Shown: positions 47,260 to 59,424 of the stretch, in pieces
Layout of the letters: each line of letters begins with the position of its first letter
How positions within the stretch are numbered: position 1 is the first letter of the stretch
From: Balaenoptera acutorostrata
Lineage: Eukaryota > Chordata > Mammalia > Artiodactyla > Balaenopteridae
Direction of reading: 5' to 3'
Length of the DNA stretch: 64,000 nt
NCBI RefSeq assembly: GCF_949987535.1
Contig: NC_080066.1
Span: forward strand, 126,708,335 to 126,772,334
Translations under genes and position numbers: made by a program
Notes under the pieces: generated by a model
Database searches by the model: none
Seen by the model: the letters and a program-made list of their open reading frames with translations, nothing else
What the model was told of the DNA's origin: nothing

Positions 47260-47564
47260 CAAATGCATTTTTAATGTCTTTATCATTTATATTTGCACTG
47301 AGGATCTTGGTGATAGAAAAGAAATGTCTAAAAACACAGTAACCTACTTAATATGCTTTAAATACTCTCTTGGGAGTCGGGATGGGAAATTGGGCCCCTT
47401 GTGAGTTCCAGTGTAGTCTATTTTATGGGAATGGTTGTGCCATATAAAAAAACTTGGTGCTATTGTGTAATTCAGGTAAAGTCCAAAAAGTAAGGGGGTA
47501 TAAATTCAGATCACGGTTTTCAGTTAATATTTACATAATCCTAGAAAAGTTGTTAGCAGGGCAG

Positions 47565-47765
47565 TATGATGGAAAGACTGTCAAATTTTATCTTTTCAGG
47601 TGTGTGACACTGCCTGTGTCATTTACTCTCTTTACTTTTTTTATCTATAGTGATACTACTGTATATTACAGGAATTATTGTGAGAATTGAATGAAATATA
47701 TAAAGTGCCTGGGACAGTACCTGATATTTTTTTGCAGATTCAGTAAATAGTATTTTATACAGATG
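47565..47765 (+). mobile_element. MIR SINE fossil
   Basis: 'ttcaggtgtgtgacactgcc', 'ggaattattgtgagaattga' and 'aagtgcctgggacagtacct' with 'cagattcagtaaatag' follow MIR in sense order (TGTGTGACC, GTTGTGAGGATTAAATGA, CAGTGCCTGGCACATAG). Confidence 0.75.
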
Positions 47766-48477
47766 TTTGTATGTCTTCTTTCTGTTTAACCATGGGTTTA
47801 ATCTGGGATCCAGACTGACATTTAATGGAGGTTCTCCATTTAGAGAACTCCCTAAGTTCTATGCCAAATTTTAAGTATGTGCTTATTTCTGAGAGGGTAT
47901 ATTGCTTTCATCAGATTTAAAATCTCTCTGTTAAAGCCCTTGATTACAAACATACATGTTAAACTTTGTTCAGTTTAACAGCCAACTTATCTTATAGTCT
48001 AGTTTAACAATTTAATTGTAGACAATTTAGTAGAATGACTATGTTAAATTAGAAGCCAGACCTGTGAGTGTAGGCCTGGTTGTGGTAAAAAATTGCAAAA
48101 GGAACTAATTTTAAAGTGAAACATTAAGTCCATAGATAGATTCTTTAAAATGTCAAGAGTAAAATACATTTTTATAAAATTTTCTCAGGTTTGAATTCAA
48201 TTGATTGGTTGTTTTGTACAAAATCATACAAAATGAGACTTTTACTATGGTTATGGGAACAATGAGAATCTTCAACATTTCATTTTAAATGCATAACGTG
48301 AAATTTATTTACAAAATATTTTACCTTGCTTGGTGTTTTTTTTTTTTTTTTTGTCTTTAAATTGGGATCTTTGAGTCTTTGGTTTTGAGATGTAATATTT
48401 AAGTGTTTGCAATATATACAGACTCTCATGTTATACCTAATAATTTTGAGACCCAAGCATATGCTAGATATTTGCTA
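47766..48477. other. Unique AT-rich DNA
   Basis: No exon or named repeat was recognised. A T-run of about 18 lies near 48336-48352. Confidence 0.5.
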
Positions 48478-48580
48478 TTTTATTTTTTTTCCAGCTTTGC
48501 TGCGATATAATTGACATTTAAAATTGTATAAATTCAAGGTGTATAATGTGATGATTTGTTACATATATATGTATCAAACG

Positions 48581-48598
48581 TACATACATATGTATGTA
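48581..48598. repeat. 18-bp perfect palindrome
   Basis: 'tacatacatatgtatgta' equals its own reverse complement. It lies in the old L1 3' UTR and probably arose from the AT-rich (ACAT)n context. Confidence 0.8.
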
Positions 48599-48949
48599 TG
48601 ATTACCACAGTATAATTATTTAACACCTCCATCACCACACATAAAAATTACCTTTTTTGTGTTTGTGAGGTGAGAAAATTTAATACATATTCTCTTAGCA
48701 ACTTTCGAGTATATAGTATTGTTAACTAAATTCACCATGTTTTACATTAGGTCACCAGACATTATTAATCTTACAGCTGATTAAAGATTAATCTTAATCT
48801 TTGTGCCTTTTGACCAATATCTCCTCATCACTCTGACCCCACACCCATAGCAACCACCATTCTACTCTGTTTCTATCAGTTCAACTTTTTTAGATTCCAC
48901 ATGTAAGTGTGATCATGCAATATTTGTCTTTCTCTGACTTATTTCACTT

Positions 48950-51900
48950 AGCATAATGCTCTCAGGTTCATCTGTGTTGTCTCAAATGGTAATATTTCCT
49001 TCTTTCTCATGGCTGAATAATATTCCATTGTATATATGTAATACATCTCTTTATCGATAAACACTTATGTTGTTCGCATATCTTGGCTATTTTGAATAAC
49101 GCTGCATTGAACAAGTGAGTTCAGGTATTTCTTCGAGGTCCTGATTTTATTTCCTTTGGATATATACCCAGAAGTGAGATTGCTAGATCATATAGTACTC
49201 TATTTGTAGTTTTTTGGGGAATCTCCATACTGTTTTGCATAGTGGCTGCACCAATTTACACTTCCAAGAACAGTGCACATAAGTTCCCTTATTTCCACAT
49301 CTTCACCAACACTTATTGTTTGTCTTTTTGATAATAGACATTCTAGCAGGTGTAAGGCGATATATCATTGTGGTTTTGATTTGCATTTCACTGATGATCA
49401 GTGGTGTTGAAAACCTTTCAGAGGACCTTTCAGGTCCTCTCCCCATTTTTTAATTGGATTGTTTGTTTTTTGATATTGAGTAGTAGACTTTCCTTACATA
49501 ATTTTGATATTAACTCCTTATCAAATATATAATTTGCAAATGTTTTCTCCCATTCCATAGGTTGCCTTTTCATTTTGTTGATGGTTTCCTCAGCTGTGCA
49601 GAAGCTTTTTGGTTTGATGTAGTCCCACTTGTTTACTTTTGATTTTGTTGCTTGTGCTTTTCATGTCATTTCCAAAAAGTTGTTACCAAGGTGAGTATCA
49701 AAGAGCTTTTCCCTATCTTTTCTTCTAGGAGTTCTATGGTTTCAGGTCTTATGTTTAAATCTTTAATCCATCTCAAGTTAATTTCTGTGTATGATGTAAG
49801 ATAGAGGTCCAATTTTGTTCTTTTGCATGTGATTATCTAGTTTTCCCAGCACTATTCACTAAAGAGATGATCTTTTCCCATTAAGTATGTTTTGCTCTCT
49901 TGTCAAATATTAGTTGATCATGTATATAAGTGTTTATACGTGGGCTCTTGATTCTGTTCCATTGGTCTACACGTCTGTTTTTAGACATACCATATAGTTG
50001 TAGCATATTGTTTTAATTACTATAGCTTGTAATACTCTGAAATCAGGAATGTGATGCCTCCAGTTTAGTTCTACTTTCTTAGGTCTGCTTTGTTTTTTCA
50101 GGGTCTTTTGTGGGTTCATATAAATTTTGGTTTTTTTTCTATTTCTGTGAAAAATGCCGTTGGAATTTTTATAGGGACTGCATTGAATATATAGATAACT
50201 TTGAGTAGTATGGACATTTTAAATAATATTACTTCTTCCAATCCATGAACCAAGGATATTGTTCCATTTATTTGCTTCATCTTTAATTTCTCTCATCAAA
50301 GTCATATTTTTCAGTGTACAGGTCTTTCACTTACTAAGTTATATTTATTCCTAAGTATTTTATTGTTTTTGATGCCATTGTAAATGAGATTGTTTTCTTT
50401 ATTTCTTTTTCAGATATTTAATTATTAGTGTAGAGAAACACAGCTGATTTTTGTATATTGATTTTATATCCTACAATTTTACTGAATTTGTTAATTAGTT
50501 CTAATAGCTTTTTGGTGGAGTTTTTAGGATTTTTAATATATAAGATTATATCACCTACAAACAGAAATAATTTTACTTCTTTCCTTCTGAGTGTGATGCC
50601 TTTTATTTCTTTTTCTTGCCTGATTGCTCTGGGTAGAACTTCTAGTACTATGTCGAATAAGTGTGGAGAGAGTGGGCACACTTGTCTGATCTTTGAAGAA
50701 AAGCTTTCACCCTTTAACTGTTGAGTATGATGCTAGCAGGGGCTTGTCATATATGGCATTTATTTTGATGAAGTATGTTTCTTTTATACCCAGTTTGTTG
50801 AGAGTTTTTTTATCATGAATGGATGCTGAATTTTGTCAAATGCTTTTTCTGCATCTATTTAGATGATCATATGATTTTACTCTTTCATTCTCTTAATGTG
50901 GTGTGTCACATTTATTGATTTGTGTATATTGAACCATTCTTGCATCTCAGAGACAAATTCCACTCATTCCTCGTAATGTGCTGTTGAATTCTGTTAGCTA
51001 GTAACTTTTTTAGAATTTTTAAAATCTATATTCATCAGGAATGTTGGCTGATAATTTTCTTTTCTTGTAGTGTCTTTATCTGACTCTGGTATCAGGGTAA
51101 TGCTGGCCTTGTAAAATGACTTTGTGTTTCCTCCTCTTCAATTTTTTGGAAGAGTTGGAGAAGGATTGGTGTTATTCTTCTTTAAATGTTTTGTAGACTT
51201 CACCAGGGAAGCCATCTGGTCCTGGGCTTTTCTTTGTTGGGAGGGTTTGATTACTGATTCAATCTCCCTAGAAGTAATTGATCTGCTCAATTTTTCTATT
51301 TCTTCATGACTCAGTTTTTCTAGGTTGTATGTTTCTAGGAATTTATTCATTTCTTCTAAGTTATCCAATCTTTTGGCATGTAATTGTTCATAGTGGTCTC
51401 ATGATCCTTTGTACTTCTTTGGTATCATTTGTAATGTCTTCTCTTTATTTCCAATTTTATTTATTTGAGTCTTCTCTCTTTTTCTTAGGCTAGTAAAAGT
51501 TTTGTCAATTTTGTTTATTTTTTCAAAAAACATCTCTTTGTTTTGTTGATCTTTTCTATTATTTTTCTGGTCTCTAATTTATTTATTCTCTGATCTTTGT
51601 TATTTCCTTCCTTCTGCTAACTTTGGGCATAATTAGTTCTTCCTTTTCTAGTTTCTTGAAGTGCAAGGTTAGGTTGTTTATTTGAGATCTTTCTTTTTTC
51701 TTAATGTAGGTGTTTACTTCCATAAACTTCCCTCTTAGAACTGCTTTTGTTGCATCCCATAAGTTTTGATATGTTGTGTTTTCATTTTGGTTTGCTCCAA
51801 GATATTTTTTGATTTCTCTTTTTACTTCTTCCTTCACCTATTGGTTGTTAGGAGTGAAATTCACATATTTGTGAATTTTACAGTTTTCTTCCTGTTATTG

Positions 51901-52600
51901 ATTTATAGTTTCATGCCATTGTGGTTGGAAAAGATACTTGGTATGATTTCAATCTTAAATTTGCTAAAACTTGTTTTGTGACCTAACATATGGTCTATCC
52001 TGGAGAATGTTTTGTGTGCACTTGAGAAAAATGTGTGCTCTGCTGCTGATAGATGGAAAGTTCTGTATATGTCTCTTAGGTCTATTTGGTCCAGAGTATA
52101 GCTCAAGTCCAATGTTTCCTTACTGTTTTTGTGTCTGGAATATCTATCCATTGTTGAAAGTGAGCTATGGAACTTTTCTATTATTATTGTATTGTTGTCT
52201 ACTTCTCTCTTCAGATCTGTTAGCATTTGCTTAATGTATATAGGTGTTCTGATGATGGGTGCATGCATATTTACAATTGTTATATCCTCTTGATGAATTT
52301 ACCCCTTTATCATTATGAAGGAAATTTGCCTCTTGTTACAAGCTTTTGATGGAAAGTCTGTTTGTCTGACAGAAGTAGAGCTACCCCTGATCTCTTAGTT
52401 AACACTTGGCTGCAATATCTTTTTCCATTCCTTCACTTTAAGCATACGTGTATCTTTAAAGCAGAAGTGAATCTCTTGTAGGCAACATATAGTAGGGTAT
52501 ATTTTATTTTTTTCATCCATTCAGCCACTGTGCATTTTGATTGGGAATTAATCCATTTACATCTGAAGTAATTATTAATGACTGTTAATAGGTAAGGACA
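48950..52600 (-). pseudogene. L1 ORF2p remnant in old L1M copy
   Basis: Reading the minus strand from about 52600, endonuclease traces include QETH-like decay near 52470 and a clear segment at 51903-52268 with FSSAHKTFSRIDHMLGHK and SNHNGM (normally SDH). The RT core at 50418-50681 begins [15 protein letters not shown] and has [13 protein letters not shown] where the catalytic FADD would be. Many stops and frameshifts separate the pieces. The catalytic aspartate pair and the endonuclease motif are both changed, so this protein is long dead. Confidence 0.85.
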
Positions 52601-53370
52601 TACTAATGCCATCTTATTAATTGGTGTTTCTCTGTTTTGTACTTCCCTTGTTCTTTTCTTCCTCTTGTGCTGTCTTCATTTGTGAACTGATGATTTTCTG
52701 TAGTAGTATGCTTTGATTTCCTTTTATCTTTCATACATCTACTTATTTGTGGTTACCATGAGGCTTACATAAAACATTTTATAGATATAATAGTCTATTT
52801 TATGCTGATAGCCACTTAACTTTGATCACATATGAAGCTCTATCCTTTTACTCCCTTCTTTATGTTTTTGATGTTAAAATTCACCTCTTTTTCTCTTAGT
52901 GTACATTCACAAATTATTATATTAATATATCATCCAACTCTCTCCTGGCCTGCAAGAATTCTGCTGAGAAATCCACTGATAGTCTTATGTGAGTTCCCTG
53001 TAGGAGAGAATTTTGGTTCTCTTGCTACTTTCAAAATTTGATCCTTGCTTTAAGTTTAGACAGTTTTATTTTAATATGTCTTAAAGAAAACTGATTTGGA
53101 TTGAAATTTTGAGGCGACCTATTAGCTTCATTAACTTAGATATGCAGATTTCTCCTCAGGTTTGGGTAGTTCTCAGCCACTGTTTTTGTAAATAAGCTTT
53201 CTGTCCCCTTCTCCCTGGCTTCTCCTTCTGGGTCTCTAAAAATTCAGAGATGCTTTTCTTAATGGTATCCCATAGTTCATATAAGCTTCCTTCACACCCT
53301 TTTTTTCCTTTGTTCTCCTATGACTATACAATTTCAAAGGTCCTGTCTTCTATTTCATAGATTCTTTCTG

Positions 53371-53384
53371 TGCTTGTTCATTTT
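53371..53384. repeat. Target-site duplication of L1 copy C, 3' side
   Basis: The 14-mer 'tgcttgttcatttt' is repeated exactly at 60705-60718. Both copies lie in old L1M ORF1 sequence. Confidence 0.93.
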
Positions 53385-53408
53385 TGTTTTCTTTTTCTTA
53401 TAGTTTTT

Positions 53409-53770
53409 TTTAAACATCTTTATTGGAGTATAATTGCTTTACAATGGTGTGTTAGTTTCTGCTGTATAACAAAGTGAATCAGCTATACATATACATATAT
53501 CCCCATATCTCCTCTCTCTTGCGTCTCCCTTCCATCCTCCCTATCCCACCCCTCAAGGTGGTCACAAAGCACCGAGCTGATCTCCCTGTGCTATGAGACT
53601 TCTTCCAACTACCTATCTATTTTACATTTGGTAGTGTATATATGTCCATGCCACTCTCTCACTTCATCCCAGCTTACCGTTCCCACTGCCTGTGTCCTCA
53701 AGTCCATTCTCTAGGTCTGTGTCTTTATTCCTGTCCTGGCCTTGGGTTCGTCAGAACCATATATTTTTTT
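53409..53770 (-). other. L1 copy C 3' UTR
   Basis: The region runs from the ORF2 stop (complement of 'tta' at 53771) to the end 'aaagatgttt' (complement of 'aaacatcttt'). It contains the complement of 'tccctcctatcccacccc'-type C-rich sequence, that is, the G-rich block typical of L1 3' UTRs. The 3' UTRs at 10405-10764 and 34856-35215 are homologous. Confidence 0.85.
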
Positions 53771-56700
53771 TTAGATTCCATATATATGTGTTAGCGTACG
53801 GTATTTGTTTTTCTCTTTCTGACTTACTTCACTCTGTATGACAGACTCTAGATCCATCCATCTCATTACAAATAACTCAATTTCATTTCTTTTTATGGCT
53901 CAGTAATATTCCATTGTATATATGTGCCACATCTTCTTTATCCATTCATCTGTCGATGCACATTTAAGTTGCTTCCATGTCCTGGCTATTATAAATAGAG
54001 CTGCAATGAACATTGTGGTACATGACTCTTTTTGAATTATGGTTTTCTCAGGGAATATGCCCAGTAGTGGGATTGCTGGGTCATATGGTAGTGCTATTTT
54101 TAGTTTTTTAAGGAACCTCCATACTGTTCTCCATAGTGGGTGTATCAATTTACATTCCCACCAACAGCTCAAGAGGGGTCCCTTTTCTCCACACCCTCTC
54201 CAGCATTTATTGTTTGTAAATTTTTTGGTGATGGCCATTCTGACTGCTGTGAGGTGATACCTCATTGTAGTTTTGATTTGCATTTTTCTAATGATTAGTG
54301 ATGTTGACCATCCTTCCATGTGTTTGTTGGCAATCTGTGTATTTTCTTTGGAGAAATGTCTATTTAGGTCTTCTGCTCATTTTTGGATTGGGTTGTTTGG
54401 TTTTTTTTGATATTGAGCTGTGTGAGCTGCTTGTAAATTTTGGAGATTAATCCTTTGTCAGTTGCTTCATTTGAAAATATTTTCTCTCATTCTGAGGGTT
54501 GTCTTTTCGTCTTGTTTATGGTTTCCTTTGTTGTGCAAAAGCTTTTAAGTTTCATTAGGTCCCATTTGTTTATTTTTGTTTTTATTTCCATTTCTCTAGG
54601 AGTTGGGGCAAAAAGGATCTTGCTGTGATTTATGTCATACAGTGTTCTGCATATGATTTCCTCTAAGAGGTTTATAGTGTCTGGTCTTACATTTAAGTCT
54701 TTAAATCATTTTGAGTTTTTTCTGTGCATGGTGTTAGGGAGTGTTCTAATTTCATTCTTTACATGTAGCTGTCCAGTTTTCCCAGCACCACTTATTGAAG
54801 AGGCTGTCTTATCTCCAATGTATGTTCTTGCCTCCTTTATCAAAAATAAGGTGACCATATGTCCATGGGTTTTTCTCCGGGCTTTCTTTCCTGTTCCATT
54901 GATCTATATTTCTGTTTTTGTGCCAGTACCATACTGTGTTGATTACTGTAGCTTTGTAGTATAGTCAGAAGTCAGGGAGCCTGATTCCTCCAGCTCCATT
55001 TTTCTTTCTCAAGAGTGCTTTGGCTATTTGGGGTCTTTTGTGTTTCCATACAAATTGCGAAATTTTTTGCTCTAGTTCTGTGAAAAATGCCAGTGGTAGT
55101 TTGATAGGAATTGCACTGAATCTGTAGATTGCCTTGGGTAGTATAATAATTTTCACAATGTTGATTCTTCCAATCCAAGAACATGGTATATCTCTCTATC
55201 TGTTTGTATCATTTTTAATTTCTTTCATCAGTGTCTTATAGTTTTCTGCATACAGGCCTTTTGTCTCCTTAGGTAGGTTTATTCCTAGGTGTTTTATTCT
55301 TTTTGTTGCAAGGGTAAATGGGAGTGTTTCTTTAATTTCTCTCTCAGATTTTTCATCATTAGTGTATAGGAATGCAAGAGATTTCTGTGCATTAACTTTG
55401 TATCCTGCTACATTACCAAATTCATTGATTAGCTCTAGTAGTTTTCTGGTAGCATCTTTAGGATTCTCTATGGATAGTATCATGTCATCTGCAAACAGGG
55501 ACAGTTTTACTTCTTCTATTCCAATTTGGATTCCTTTTATTTCTTTTTCTTCTCAGATTGCTGTGGCTAAAACTTCCACAACTATGTTGAATAATAGTTG
55601 TGAGAGTGGACATTCTTGTCTTGTTCCTGATCTTAGAGGAAATGGTTTCAGTTTTTCACTGTTGAGAACGATGTTGGCTGTGGGTTTGTCATATATGGCT
55701 CTATTACGTCAAGGTAAGTTTCCTGTATGCCTACTTTCTGGTGGGCTTTTATCATAAATAGGTGTTGAATTTTGTCAAAAGCTTTTTCTGCATCTATTGA
55801 GATGATCATATGGTTATTCTCTTTCAGTTTGTTAATATAGTGTATCACATTTATTGATTTGTGTATATTGAAGAATCCTTGCATTCCTGGGGTAAACCCC
55901 ACTTGATCATGGTGTATGATCCTTTTAATGTGCTGTTGCATTCTGTTTGCTATTATTTTGTTCAGAATTTTTGCATCTATGTTCATCAGTGAGATTGGCC
56001 TGTAGTTTTCTTTCTTTGTGACATCTTTGTCTGGTTTTGGTGTCAGGATGATGGTGGCCTCATAAAATGACTTTGGGAATGTTCTTGCCTCTGCTATAAT
56101 TTGGAAGAGTTTGAGAACGATAGGTGTTAGCTCTTCTCTAAATGTTTGATAGAATTTGCCCGTGAAGCAATTTGGTCCTGGGCTTTTGTTTGTTGGAAGA
56201 TATTTAATCACAGTCTCAATTTCAGTGCTTGTGATTGATCTGTTTATATTTTCTATTTCTTCCTGGTTCAGTCTGAGAAAGTTGTGTTTTTCTAAGAATT
56301 TGTCCATTTCTTCCAGGTTGTCCATTTTATTGGCATAGAGTTGCTTGTAGTAATCTCTCATGATCCTTTGTATTTCTGCAGTGTCAGTTGTTACTTCTTT
56401 TTCATTTCCAATTCTGTTGATTTGAGTCTTCTCCCTTTTTATCTTGATGCGTCTGGCTATGGTTGAGCAATTTTGTTTATTTTCTCAAAGAACCGGATTT
56501 TAGTTTTATTGATCTTTGCTATCATTTCCTTCATTTCTTTTTCATATATTTCTGATCTGATCTTTGTGATTTCTTTTCGTCTGCTAACTTTGGGGGTTTT
56601 TTGTTTTTCTTTCTTTAATTGTTTTAGGTGTAAGGTTAGATTGTTTATTTGAGATGTTTCTTGTTTCTTGAGGTAGGATTCTATTGCTATAAACTTCCCT

Positions 56701-57584
56701 CTTAGAACTGCTTTTGCTGCATCCCATAGGTTTTGGGTCATCGTGTGTTCATTGTAATTTGTTTCTAGGTATTTTTTAATTTCCTCTTTGATTTCTTCAG
56801 TGATCTCTTGCTTATTTAGTACTGTATTCTTTAGCCTCCATGTGTTTGTATTTTTTACAGATTTTTTCCTGTAATTGATATCTAGTCTCATAGTGTTGTG
56901 GTCGGAAAAGATACTTGATATGATTTCAATTTTCTTAAATTTACCAAGGCTTGATTTGTGACCCAAGATATGATCTATCCTGGAGAATGTTTCATGAGCA
57001 CTTGAGAAGAAATTGTATTCTGTTGTTTTTGGATGGAATGTCCTATAAATACCAATTAAGTCCATCATGTTTAATGTATCATTTAAAGCTGGTTTTTCCT
57101 TATTTATTTTCATTTTGGATGATCTGTCCATTGATGAAAATGTGGTGTTAAAGTCCCCTACTGTGATTGTGTTACTGTCGATTTCCCCTTTTATGGCTGT
57201 TAGCATTTACCTCATGTATTGAGGTGCTCCTGTGTTGGGTGCATAAATATTTATGATTGTTATATCTTCCTCTTGGATTGATCCCTTGATCATTATGTAG
57301 TGTCCTTCTTTGTCTCTTGTAATAGTCTTTATTTTAAAGTCAGTTTTGTCTGATTTGAGAATTGCCACTCCAGCTTTCTTTTGCTTTCCATTTGCATGGA
57401 ATATCTTTTTCCATCCCCTCCCTTTCAGTCTGTATGTGTCCCTAGGTCTGAAGTGGGTCTCTTGTAGATAGCATATATATGGGTCTTGTTTTTGTATCCT
57501 TTCAGCAAGCCTGTGTCTTTTGGTTGGAACATTTAATCCATTCACGTTTAAGGTAATTATTGATATGTGTACTCCTATTACCAT
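53771..57584 (-). pseudogene. L1 ORF2p, near full-length but broken (copy C)
   Basis: The start MVIGVHISIITLNVNGLN is at 57584 and the natural stop, after HIYGI, is at 53771-53773. The span of about 3.8 kb equals a complete ORF2. Endonuclease motifs LQETHFRP, GDFN and SDH are present. A TAA at 57204-57206 replaces the glutamine codon after PQYMR. The next frame (56457-57206) covers the rest of the endonuclease. The RT fingers (55648-56361) include [17 protein letters not shown] and [13 protein letters not shown]. The catalytic FADD box is intact (complement of about 55484-55495), but a TGA lies about 25 codons upstream of it. More stops and shifts follow down to the C-terminal piece 53900-54319. 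Confidence 0.93.
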
Positions 57585-57631
57585 TTTCTTAATTGTTTTG
57601 GGTTTGTTATTGTAAGTCTTGTGTTTCCTGC

Positions 57632-58470
57632 CTAAAGAAGTTCCTTTAGCATTTGTTGTAGAGCTGGTTTAGTGGTGCTGAATTCTCTTAGCTTTTGCTT
57701 GTCTGTAAAGTTGTAATTTCTCCATCGAATCTGAATGAGATCCTTGCTGGGTAGAGTAATCTTTGTTGTAGGTTTTTTCCTTTCATCACTTTTAATATGT
57801 CCTGCCACTCCCTTCTGGCTTGCTGAAAGGTCAGCTGTTAACCTTATGGGGATTCCCTTGTATGTTATTTGTTGTTTTCCCCTTGCTGCTTTTAATATAT
57901 TTTCTTTGTATTTAATTTTTGATCATTTAATTAATATGCGTCTTGGCATGTTTCTCCTTGGATTTTTCCTGTGTGGGACTCTCTGCACTTCCTGGACTTG
58001 ATTGACTATTTACTTTCCCATATTAGTTAAGTTTTCAACTATAATCTCTTCAAATATTTTCTCAGTCCCTTTCTTTTTCTCTCCTTCCTCTGGGACCACT
58101 ATATTTCGAATGCTGGTGCATTTACTGTTGTCCCAGAGGTCTCTGAGACTGTCCTCAATTCTTTTTGTTCTTTTTCTTTATTCTGCTCTGTGGGAGTTAT
58201 TTCCACTGTTTTATCTTCCAGGTCACTTATCTGTTCTTCTGCCTCAGTTATTCTGCTATTGATTCCTTCCAGAGAATTTTAAATTTCATTTATTGTGTTG
58301 TTCATCATTGTTTGCTCTTTAGTTCTTCTAGGTCCTAGTTAAATGTTTCTTTTATTTTCTCTATTCTATTTCTAAGATTTTGTATCATCTTTACTATCAT
58401 TACTCTGAATTCTTTTTCAGGTAGACTGCTTGTTTCCTCTTCATTTGTTTGGTCTGGTGGGTTTTTACCT
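57632..58470 (-). pseudogene. L1 ORF1p, broken (copy C)
   Basis: ORF1p is the trimeric RNA-binding chaperone of L1. Recognisable minus-strand segments include a coiled-coil region, the run AARGKQQITYKGIPIRLTAD and the terminal TKPALQQMLKELL with TAG at 57632-57634. An in-frame stop follows ILIK, and a deletion of about 11 nt near 57820 removes the ETLQ codons present in copy A (SAETLQARR), shifting the frame. The start is not resolved, so the upper boundary is approximate. The ORF1-ORF2 spacer is 47 bp. Confidence 0.85.
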
Positions 58471-59134
58471 TGCTCCTTCATCTGCTGTGTGTTTCTCTGT
58501 CTTCTCATTTTGCTTTACTTACTGTGTTTGGGGTCTCCTTTTCACAGGCTGCAGGTTCGTAGTTCCTGTTGTTTTTGGTGTCTGCCCCCAGTGGCTAAGG
58601 TTGGTTCAGTGGGTTCTGTAGGCTTTTTGGTGGAAGGGACTGGTGCCTGTGTTCTGGTGGATGAAGCTGGATCTTGTGTTTCTGGTGGGCAGGACCACAT
58701 CCGATCATGTGTTTTGGGGTGTCTGTGGCCTTATTATGATTTTAGGCAGCCTCTCTGCTAATGGGTGGGGTTGTGTTCCTCTCTTGCTAGTTGTTTGGCA
58801 TAGGGTGTCCAGCACATAGCTTGCTGGTCATTGCGTGGAGCTGGGTCTTAGCATTGAGAAGGAGATCTCTGGGAGAGCTTTTGCCATTTGATATTACGTG
58901 GAGCTGGGATGTCTCTGGTGAACCAATGTCCTGAACTCGGCTCTCCCACCTCAGAGGCACAGGCCTGACACCCGGCCAGAACACAAAGACCCTGTTAGTC
59001 ACATGACTCAGAAGAAAAGGGAGAAAAAAAGAAATAAAGAAAGAAAAGATACAATAAAGTTATTAAATAAAATTTCTTTTAAATTATTAAAAACAAAAAA
59101 AATTATAAAGTAATTAAAAAAAGCAAGCAAGAAT

Positions 59135-59176
59135 GAAGAGAGCAACCAAACCAAAAAACAAATCCACCAATGATAA
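59135..59176. repeat. L1 5' UTR internal duplication, block 1
   Basis: The segment starting 'gaagagagcaaccaaacc' and ending 'caccaatgataa' recurs at 59383-59424 with about 85% identity, 248 bp away. Confidence 0.8.
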
Positions 59177-59382
59177 CAAGTGCTAAAAACTATGCTAAGA
59201 AAAACAGAAATAAACAAAAAAGAAAAAGAAAAGAAAGAAAGGGCCGACAGAACCCTAGGGCAAATGGTAAAAGCAAAGCTATACAGACAAGTCACACAAA
59301 GAAGCACACACATACACACTCACAAAAAGAGGAAAAGGAAAAAAAATATATATATATACCTATATATAATGAAAAAAAAAAG

Positions 59383-59424
59383 GAAGAGAACAACTGAATC
59401 AATAAACAAATCTACCAATGATAA
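59383..59424. repeat. L1 5' UTR internal duplication, block 2
   Basis: The segment starts 'gaagagaacaactgaatc' and ends 'taccaatgataa'. It is homologous to 59135-59176, and the similarity continues weakly downstream through 'actaagataaacataaaac'. Confidence 0.8.

Larger units (their letters stand above)
48478..53370 (-). mobile_element. Old L1M-type LINE, 3' part (host of nested insertions)
   Basis: A long minus-strand L1 of older type. Its 3' UTR begins at 'ccagctttgctgcgatataa' and 'ttcaaggtgtataatgtg', followed leftward-to-rightward by ORF2, an inter-ORF region and ORF1 sequence. It is much more diverged than copies A to C and has a different 3' UTR (the GAGATATAATTGACATA type). It is interrupted at 53371 by full-length L1 copy C and resumes at 60719. 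Together the pieces exceed 5.4 kb, so the original insertion was close to full length. Confidence 0.9.

Noticed and set aside
54632..58761. Several plus-strand frames of 60-131 codons across the L1
   Set aside because: They are antisense shadows of L1 copy C ORF2, ORF1 and 5' UTR, with hydrophobic composition typical of the complement of A-rich L1 DNA.
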